The notes beneath the pieces were generated by a model. That model saw only the letters and a program-made list of their open reading frames with translations. It searched no databases and was not told where the DNA came from. From Caldilineae bacterium (GTDB lineage Bacteria; Chloroflexota; Anaerolineae; J102): a stretch of 6,703 nt of DNA. The DNA is taken from NCBI GenBank assembly GCA_011192085.1, contig DUEQ01000494.1, positions 1 through 6,703 of the forward strand, written 5' to 3'. Shown one piece after another: positions 1 through 6,703 of the stretch. The translations under genes were made by a program, and so were the position numbers. How positions within the stretch are numbered: the first letter of the stretch is position 1; every line of letters begins with the position of its first letter.

Positions 1-30
1 ATAGAAAGCCATTCCATACCGATTTCCCCT

Positions 31-1425
31 ATGACAGATGACGCTTACACCCGCACCCTGCGGGAGATCTTCGCCCACGTCGATTACAGCCGCACCCGCC
101 AGCACCCCTACAACGCCGAGACCTACAATCTCGATCGCATGTGGGCGTTGATGACGCTTCTGGGCGATCCGCAGGACGCGTTTCCTTCCATTCACATCGC
201 GGGCAGCAAGGGCAAGGGGTCCACCTCCGCCATGGTGGCGTCGATCTTGCAAGCCGCGGGGTGGCGCACGGGCCTCTACACCTCCCCCCACCTCCATACG
301 TTCCGTGAACGCTTGCGCATCGATGGCGCGTTCATCCCGCGCGAGAAGCTCATCGCGCTGTGGGAGGAGCTCAAGCCCGTCATCGCCCATCTGCCCCGCA
401 CCACCACCTTTGAGATCATCACCGCCCTGGCCTTCATGCACTTTGCCCGCTCAGCGGTGGATTGGGCGGTGATCGAGGTGGGCCTGGGCGGACGGCTGGA
501 CGCCACCAACGTGATCACCCCCCGAGCCTGTGCCATCACCGCGCTCAGTCTAGAGCACACAGACCTGCTGGGAGACACCCTCGCGGCGATCGCGGGCGAG
601 AAGGCGGGCGTGATCAAGCCCGGCGCGCCTGTGGTGACGGGCCCGCAGCCGCCCGAGGCCATGGCCGTCATCCAACGGGCCGCGGCCCAGGCCGACGCGC
701 CGCTGATCCGCGTGGGGGAAGATTGGCGATGGGAGATTCGCGAACTCACGCCCGACGGCGTCTGGCTTGACATCCACGGACCACATAGTACCATTAGGGA
801 AGCTTACACGCCCTTGGCAGGCGAACATCAGGCCGTGAACGCCGCCATCGCCGTGGCCCTCGTCCACGCGCTGGGCGATCCAGCCATCTCGGAGGCGGCC
901 TTACGCCAGGGACTGGCCCGAACCATCTGGCCGGGGCGTTTGGAGACTCTGGCCCGACGCCCCACCATCCTCCTGGACAGCGCCCACAATCGCGACAGCG
1001 CGGCCCGGCTGAAAAACGCGCTGCGCCTGTACCCCCACCGCCGTCTCATCCTCTTGTTCGGCGCGTCCGCCGACAAGGACATCCCCGGCATATTGCAAGT
1101 CCTGGGCGACGAGGCCGACGCCATCATCCTCACCCGAAGTTTTCATCCCCGGGCTGCGGATCCCCGTCGCCTGCACGAAACGGCCCGCGAGCTGTTTCCA
1201 CACACGCCCCTCCATCTCACCCAAGACGCGAAGCCGGGCCTGGAACGGGCCCTGACCCTGGCGGGGGAGGAGGACCTCATCCTCGTGGCGGGTTCCATCT
1301 TCGTCGTGGCCGCGGCCCGCGAAGCCTGGGCCGAGATCGCCCCTCAAGCCCTGCCCCCCGACGATTGGGCCCATTTCGCCGAACCCATCGACGGCCAATT
1401 CACGCCCATGTTGCCTCGAAAATAA
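31..1425 (+). CDS. folC: Folylpolyglutamate synthase / dihydrofolate synthase
   Basis: This cytoplasmic Mur-ligase-family enzyme adds glutamate to folates using ATP, and in many bacteria also joins glutamate to dihydropteroate. The 464-residue product is slightly longer than the usual 420-450. What I see: the P-loop GSKGKGST at residues 58-65 (commonly GTNGKGS, so Asn is replaced by Lys), followed by TSPHLHTFRERLRIDG, a typical FolC stretch. EVGLGGRLDATN at 149-160 has the family's metal-binding Glu149, SLEHTD has His176, and EKAGVIK at 190-196 has a lysine that is carbamylated in characterised members. The second domain has DSAHN at 316-320 and FGASADKD. The ATG at 31 is chosen because the N-terminal helix and LDRMWALMTLLG segment match the family start; no clear Shine-Dalgarno sequence precedes it. 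The family call is very secure. Whether it has both activities or only polyglutamylation cannot be read from the sequence. The next gene lies 166 bases downstream, so co-transcription with lon is uncertain. Confidence 0.96.
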   Translation: MTDDAYTRTLREIFAHVDYSRTRQHPYNAETYNLDRMWALMTLLGDPQDAFPSIHIAGSKGKGSTSAMVASILQAAGWRTGLYTSPHLHTFRERLRIDGAFIPREKLIALWEELKPVIAHLPRTTTFEIITALAFMHFARSAVDWAVIEVGLGGRLDATNVITPRACAITALSLEHTDLLGDTLAAIAGEKAGVIKPGAPVVTGPQPPEAMAVIQRAAAQADAPLIRVGEDWRWEIRELTPDGVWLDIHGPHSTIREAYTPLAGEHQAVNAAIAVALVHALGDPAISEAALRQGLARTIWPGRLETLARRPTILLDSAHNRDSAARLKNALRLYPHRRLILLFGASADKDIPGILQVLGDEADAIILTRSFHPRAADPRRLHETARELFPHTPLHLTQDAKPGLERALTLAGEEDLILVAGSIFVVAAAREAWAEIAPQALPPDDWAHFAEPIDGQFTPMLPRK

Positions 1426-1440
1426 CGTTGGCGTTGCTTG

Positions 1441-1453
1441 CGAAACGGTTTCG
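1441..1453. repeat. Small perfect palindrome after folC
   Basis: CGAAAC-G-GTTTCG is a perfect 6-bp inverted repeat around a single central base, starting 15 bases after the folC stop. A one-base loop cannot fold as it stands. As RNA it would be a 4-bp stem with a 5-base loop and no T-run, so it is a poor terminator. As DNA it has the symmetry of a small operator half-site pair. It may be chance. Confidence 0.3.
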
Positions 1454-1494
1454 GCGGCAAAGTTGGCCGATCTGCGCCATGGGACCAACGTCCA

Positions 1495-1532
1495 TCGTGA
1501 AACGTCAGGACGTGACGCTTGACGTTTCACGA
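1495..1532. promoter_or_regulatory. Perfect 13-bp inverted repeat upstream of lon
   Basis: The left arm TCGTGAAACGTCA (1495-1507) is the exact reverse complement of the right arm TGACGTTTCACGA (1520-1532), with a 12-base spacer. In RNA the stem could extend by a G-U and a G-C pair (1508/1519 and 1509/1518), leaving an 8-base loop. The core words ACGTCA, ACGTGACG and TGACGT recur inside it, so it also looks like a compact repeat unit. It ends 59 bases before the chosen lon ATG and lacks a following T-run on either strand, which argues against an intrinsic terminator. It does not resemble CIRCE (HrcA), the CtsR heptad repeat or the HAIR element (HspR), the known heat-shock operators. Possible roles are an operator for lon, an mRNA hairpin, or a member of a dispersed intergenic repeat family. 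The structure is certain; the role is inferred. Confidence 0.6.
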
Positions 1533-1591
1533 AACCAGCCTTGGCTCTGAGACTTGCCCCACAAAAATATGAATACCATCTCAAAAACCAT

Positions 1592-4064
<2,473 letters not shown>

Positions 4065-4066
<2 letters not shown>

Positions 4067-4069
4067 GGA
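4065..4069 (+). promoter_or_regulatory. Shine-Dalgarno of the gene after lon
   Basis: AAGGA overlaps the TAA stop of lon and lies 9 bases before the ATG at 4079. It is the only convincing ribosome-binding site in the window. It fixes the downstream start and suggests translation of that gene follows termination of lon on the same transcript. Confidence 0.6.
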
Positions 4070-4078
4070 CACCCCCTC

Positions 4079-5191
4079 ATGTTCCGCACCATCCTGGCGA
4101 TTCTGGGCGTTAGCTTTGTCCTCGTCACCTCAGCCGTCATCTTTTTAGGAAAAACGCCCGCCAACACCACCCCCCTCAACGTCAACCTGGACGAGATCAA
4201 GCCTCCGCAGTGGCAGGCGTATTATCGCGATGACGGCCTGGTGCAGATCAACATCGATCATGACGCCGAGCCTGAATGGCTGTTTTTCTATAAGGATGGC
4301 TATAATGCAGACCGGGTCGGCGCGGTGATCTACGACGCTCAGAACCGCCCCCGGAACGACTTCAGCATTCCCATCGCCAGCCAGGCCCCCGCCTATCTGA
4401 TCCCCTACAGGCTCCTGCCCGATTACACCCCCTCAAAAAACCTGGGCTATCTGAGCGATTCCGACATCGAATTTCGAACCGCGGGCAGCCAGAGCATCCT
4501 CACGCCCACGCCCACCCCGGCAGCCACGCCCGCGCCCCAAGCTCAGGCCATGTCGGGAGCCAAACTGCTGGTGAAAGGGAAAATCCACGACGGCGTGATC
4601 AATCGCTTTGCCATCTTCTGGTGGATGAGCCCCGAATTCGGATACAACGGCGCCCTGGCCACCACCCCCGGCTGGTTCAGCCTCAGCAGCTCCGATCCCC
4701 AAGACTGGAAGGCCTGGAAGGACGATCCTGACAAAATCACCCAGGTTTGGGCCTGGGAGCCGCAAGTGGACCGCTCCAACATCTGCCGCGTGGCGGCATG
4801 GACGCTGGAAGGGGATGGCAAAGATCCCGCCACCTGGCATTTTAGCGCCCATTACGACGAAAGCCAACTCCGTTTCTGCACCCGCGAGATCCCCTCCGAG
4901 CCCGCCTTTCCCGAGGGGCAGGTGTTGGCCTTTCTGCTCGACCAGAAGCGGAACCGGTGGCGGGAAAGCGCGTCGGTTCAAACGTTCGACAACGTCCGGG
5001 TGTTGCACATCTCCGAGCCTGTCATCACCGATCAACCCCCGGAGCAGCCCCGCTCGTTCGTGGACGTGGATTTCAATGCCCGCGATGGCCTCCACAGCAT
5101 GCGCTGGACAGTGGAAATGATCCCCCCGGCTACGGTCAAAGACCCTGTGCGCTGGCGCATCCTCCGCGCCGAAGAAAGAACCGTCCCCTGA
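4079..5191 (+). CDS. Membrane-anchored protein of unknown function
   Basis: I do not recognise a named family for this 370-residue protein. Residues 5-23 form one hydrophobic segment after Phe-Arg, which fits a signal anchor or uncleaved signal peptide. There is no lipobox cysteine, so it is not a typical lipoprotein. The first outer part (about 35-135) contains a stretch of the form LVQINIDHDAEPEWLFFYKD, an Asp-rich strand pattern seen in secreted proteins, followed by GAVIYDAQ. A low-complexity Thr/Pro/Ala linker (about 142-154, TPTPTPAATPAP) leads to a second, Trp-rich part (about 155-370). The only cysteines, 236 and 267, lie in this part and could form a disulfide if it is outside the cell. 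TP-repeat linkers are common in Chloroflexota surface proteins. The start is supported by AAGGA 9 bases upstream. The tight 12-base gap after lon and 24-base gap before the next gene suggest one operon. The coding call is strong; the location is inferred and the function unknown. Confidence 0.85.
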   Translation: MFRTILAILGVSFVLVTSAVIFLGKTPANTTPLNVNLDEIKPPQWQAYYRDDGLVQINIDHDAEPEWLFFYKDGYNADRVGAVIYDAQNRPRNDFSIPIASQAPAYLIPYRLLPDYTPSKNLGYLSDSDIEFRTAGSQSILTPTPTPAATPAPQAQAMSGAKLLVKGKIHDGVINRFAIFWWMSPEFGYNGALATTPGWFSLSSSDPQDWKAWKDDPDKITQVWAWEPQVDRSNICRVAAWTLEGDGKDPATWHFSAHYDESQLRFCTREIPSEPAFPEGQVLAFLLDQKRNRWRESASVQTFDNVRVLHISEPVITDQPPEQPRSFVDVDFNARDGLHSMRWTVEMIPPATVKDPVRWRILRAEERTVP

Positions 5192-5193
5192 TG

Positions 5194-5214
5194 ACTGCTT
5201 ATTGATTACTGCTT
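5194..5214. repeat. Short direct repeat in the gap before the regulator gene
   Basis: ACTGCTT occurs at 5194-5200 and again at 5208-5214, a 14-base period, with ATTGATT between them. The 24-base gap is thus AT-rich and repetitive against a very GC-rich background. It sits directly in front of the ATG at 5216, where a Shine-Dalgarno sequence would be expected and none is visible. It may be the remnant of a tandem intergenic repeat or simply a low-complexity leader. Confidence 0.45.
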
Positions 5215-5215
5215 T

Positions 5216-6610
5216 ATGCCCGCATCCTCCCTCACCCCCGACGCCATCCGCCAGATCATCAAGGAAGGTCCCGGCCCCAAGACCGCGCTACTGGGCGCCC
5301 GCGCCTCCGCGCGCAAGATCGCCGAGGCCATGGCCGCGCTGGCCAACGCCCATGGCGGCCTCGTCATCCTCGGCGCCACCAAGGCCCGGAAGGTCCCCGG
5401 CGTTGGGGATCCCGACGTCGCGCGGGAATTGATGGCTTCGGCCGCGCTGCTGCCCTCGCCTCCCCTCATCCTGCCCCTGCCCCAACTCATCGAGCTGGAT
5501 GGCAAGACCGTGTGCGTGAGCCAAGTGCCCGCGGGCCTGCCCCACGTGTACAGCGTGCGGGGACAGTATCTGGTGCGCTCGGGCCGGGAGACCCGCCCTC
5601 TCATGCCCCACGAACTGCGCATCCTGCTGCTGAACCGCGGCGAAGCCAGCTTCGAGGCGCAAACGCCTCACGGGGCCACCCTCGAAGCCCTGGACCCTGA
5701 CCGGGTTCGGGCCTACATCCATCTGCTGAAACGCCCGCCCGACGAGGACCCCAACGACCTCCTGCTAAGCCGTGGGTGCCTGGCCGAAACCGACAAGGGG
5801 CTGCGCCCCACCATGGCCGGCCTGCTCCTCTTCGGCAAACATCCTCAGCGCTGGCTGCGCTCCGCCGAGATCACCGGCGTGCGCTACGCCGGGCCCGCCA
5901 TGAGCGATGATTTCATCCGCGAGGATATCCAGGGCGCGCTTCCCGATCAGATCCGCCAGGCCGAAGCCTTTGTCAACGCCAACATGCGTCGGGGCATGCG
6001 CATCCGCGGCTTCGAGCGCGAGGAAGTCCCCGAGTATCCCATTTCCGTGGTGCGGGAGGCCATTGTCAACGCGGTGGCCCACCGCGATTACAGCATCCGC
6101 GGGGACAACATCCGCATCCTCATGTTCAGCGACCGCATGGAGGTCTACTCGCCCGGACGCCTGCCCGGCCACGTTACTTTGGATAACATCGTCGAGGAGC
6201 GGTACAGCCGCAACGAAGCCATCGTGCAAGTGCTCTCCGAGATGGGATTCATCGAGCGGCTGGGTTACGGCATCGATCGGATGATCCGGGTGTGTGAGGA
6301 AGAGGGCCTGCCCCCGCCCGAATTCACCGAGACCAGCGCCGGATTCAAAGTGACCATCCACAGCGGGGCGGAGGCGTTGGTGGGCGCGGGCCCGCCCGCC
6401 AACCTCTACGCCCACCTGCAACTTAACCCCCGCCAGGAGAAAGCCCTGGCGTTCTTGCAGAAAAACCGTCGCATCACCAACCGCGAATATCAGACCTTGT
6501 GTCCCGACGCCAGCCCTGAAACCCTGCGTCGCGATCTGGCCGACTTGGTGGACAAGGGCCTGATCCTGAAAATCGGCCAGAAGCGGGCGACGTTCTATAT
6601 TTTGAAATAG
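5216..6610 (+). CDS. COG2865-type ATP-binding putative transcriptional regulator
   Basis: The 464-residue protein has the three-part build of the family often annotated as AlbA_2-domain ATP-binding protein, putative transcriptional regulator or RecG-like protein; it has no helicase motifs. Residues 1 to about 130 resemble the Schlafen/AlbA_2 domain: KIAEAMAALANAHGGLVILGATK (34-56) matches the usual K-A-FAN-GG-LLIGV pattern, followed by DGKTVCVSQVP and GQYLVRSG. The usual EFK element before it is missing (KTALLG in its place). Residues about 270-380 form a GHKL-type ATPase domain (HATPase_c_4): REAIVNAVAHRDY (280-292, with Asn285, His289, Asp291), SDRMEVYSPGRLP (305-317) and ERLGYGIDRM (347-356). 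Residues about 404-464 look like a winged helix, with the recognition-helix-like SPETLRRDLADLVDKGLI. The ATG at 5216 is the first after an in-frame stop at 5192. DNA binding and regulation are inferred from the family. It is probably co-transcribed with the upstream gene. Confidence 0.88.
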   Translation: MPASSLTPDAIRQIIKEGPGPKTALLGARASARKIAEAMAALANAHGGLVILGATKARKVPGVGDPDVARELMASAALLPSPPLILPLPQLIELDGKTVCVSQVPAGLPHVYSVRGQYLVRSGRETRPLMPHELRILLLNRGEASFEAQTPHGATLEALDPDRVRAYIHLLKRPPDEDPNDLLLSRGCLAETDKGLRPTMAGLLLFGKHPQRWLRSAEITGVRYAGPAMSDDFIREDIQGALPDQIRQAEAFVNANMRRGMRIRGFEREEVPEYPISVVREAIVNAVAHRDYSIRGDNIRILMFSDRMEVYSPGRLPGHVTLDNIVEERYSRNEAIVQVLSEMGFIERLGYGIDRMIRVCEEEGLPPPEFTETSAGFKVTIHSGAEALVGAGPPANLYAHLQLNPRQEKALAFLQKNRRITNREYQTLCPDASPETLRRDLADLVDKGLILKIGQKRATFYILK

Positions 6611-6703
6611 TCCGACGACGGGCGAGCCCGCGCCGATACCAATGAAAAATGGTGACTGTCCGAGGTCCAATGGCAATGGAATCTCGACGAATCTCCATTT
6701 TCA
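6611..6703. other. Non-coding tail with small repeats, cut by the window end
   Basis: No gene is supported here. Just after the stop, CGGGCGAGCCCG (6619-6630) could form a 4-5 bp hairpin but has no T-run, so it is a weak terminator candidate. Further on, CAATGG is repeated in tandem (6668-6679), GAATCTC is repeated at 6679-6685 and 6689-6695, and AAAATGG (6646-6652) is inverted as CCATTTT (6695-6701). The base composition is more AT-rich than the genes. This may be the edge of a dispersed intergenic repeat, but the window ends within it. Confidence 0.4.

Noticed and set aside
1495..1532. Intrinsic terminator of folC
   Set aside because: The hairpin is strong but no T-run follows it on either strand, so factor-independent termination is not supported.
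1541..1574. Possible lon promoter with TTGGCT at 1541 and AAATAT at 1565, or TTGACG at 1519 as an alternative -35
   Set aside because: The -10 matches only three of six consensus bases, and TTGACG has nothing like a -10 at 17 bases. The evidence is too weak to list as a feature.
901..1584. Minus-strand frame of 227 codons crossing the folC end and the intergenic gap
   Set aside because: Most of it overlaps folC in antisense, its start has no ribosome-binding site, and its translation resembles no family I know.
5216..6610. Annotation as RecG helicase
   Set aside because: The family is sometimes labelled RecG-like, but there are no Walker A or superfamily 2 helicase motifs. The nucleotide-binding signature is of the GHKL type.
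5765..6676. Open frame of 303 codons on the minus strand over the COG2865-type gene
   Set aside because: It is antisense to an ATPase domain with clear motifs; its composition is that of a GC-rich shadow frame with no recognisable domain.

Overview
The window reads as about 65% G+C bacterial chromosome with four genes on the plus strand, tightly packed and with no mobile element, RNA gene or CRISPR array that I can see. I favour a Chloroflexota member (Anaerolineae/Caldilineae-like), at moderate confidence. The reasons are a Thr-Pro repeat linker (TPTPTP) in an anchored extracytoplasmic protein, mostly weak or absent Shine-Dalgarno sequences, and short intergenic patches built from repeated words such as ACTGCTT and ACGT/TGACG. 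None of these is decisive without a homology search.

Layout: (1) 31-1425, folC, the Mur-ligase-family folylpolyglutamate/dihydrofolate synthase. (2) 1426-1591, a 166-base intergenic region. It holds a perfect 13-bp inverted repeat (1495-1507 / 1520-1532) and a small palindrome (1441-1453). (3) 1592-4066, lon, an ATP-dependent LonA protease with complete ATPase and Ser-Lys protease motifs, an acidic/aromatic N-terminal extension and a proline-rich tail. (4) 4079-5191, a membrane-anchored protein of unknown function with a Thr-Pro linker, starting 12 bases after lon. (5) 5216-6610, a COG2865-type protein: degenerate Schlafen/AlbA_2-like N-domain, GHKL-type ATPase domain and C-terminal winged helix, starting 24 bases after the previous gene. 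(6) 6611-6703, a non-coding tail with small direct and inverted repeats, cut by the window end.

The spacing suggests that lon, the anchored protein and the COG2865-type regulator form one transcription unit, whereas folC is separated from lon by a gap with a possible control element. folC and lon are housekeeping genes (one-carbon/folate metabolism and protein quality control). The two downstream genes are the less explored part. A membrane-anchored extracytoplasmic protein and an ATP-binding putative DNA-binding regulator co-located with Lon could form a stress-response module, but that is inference from gene order alone. I see no strong evidence of an entirely new system.
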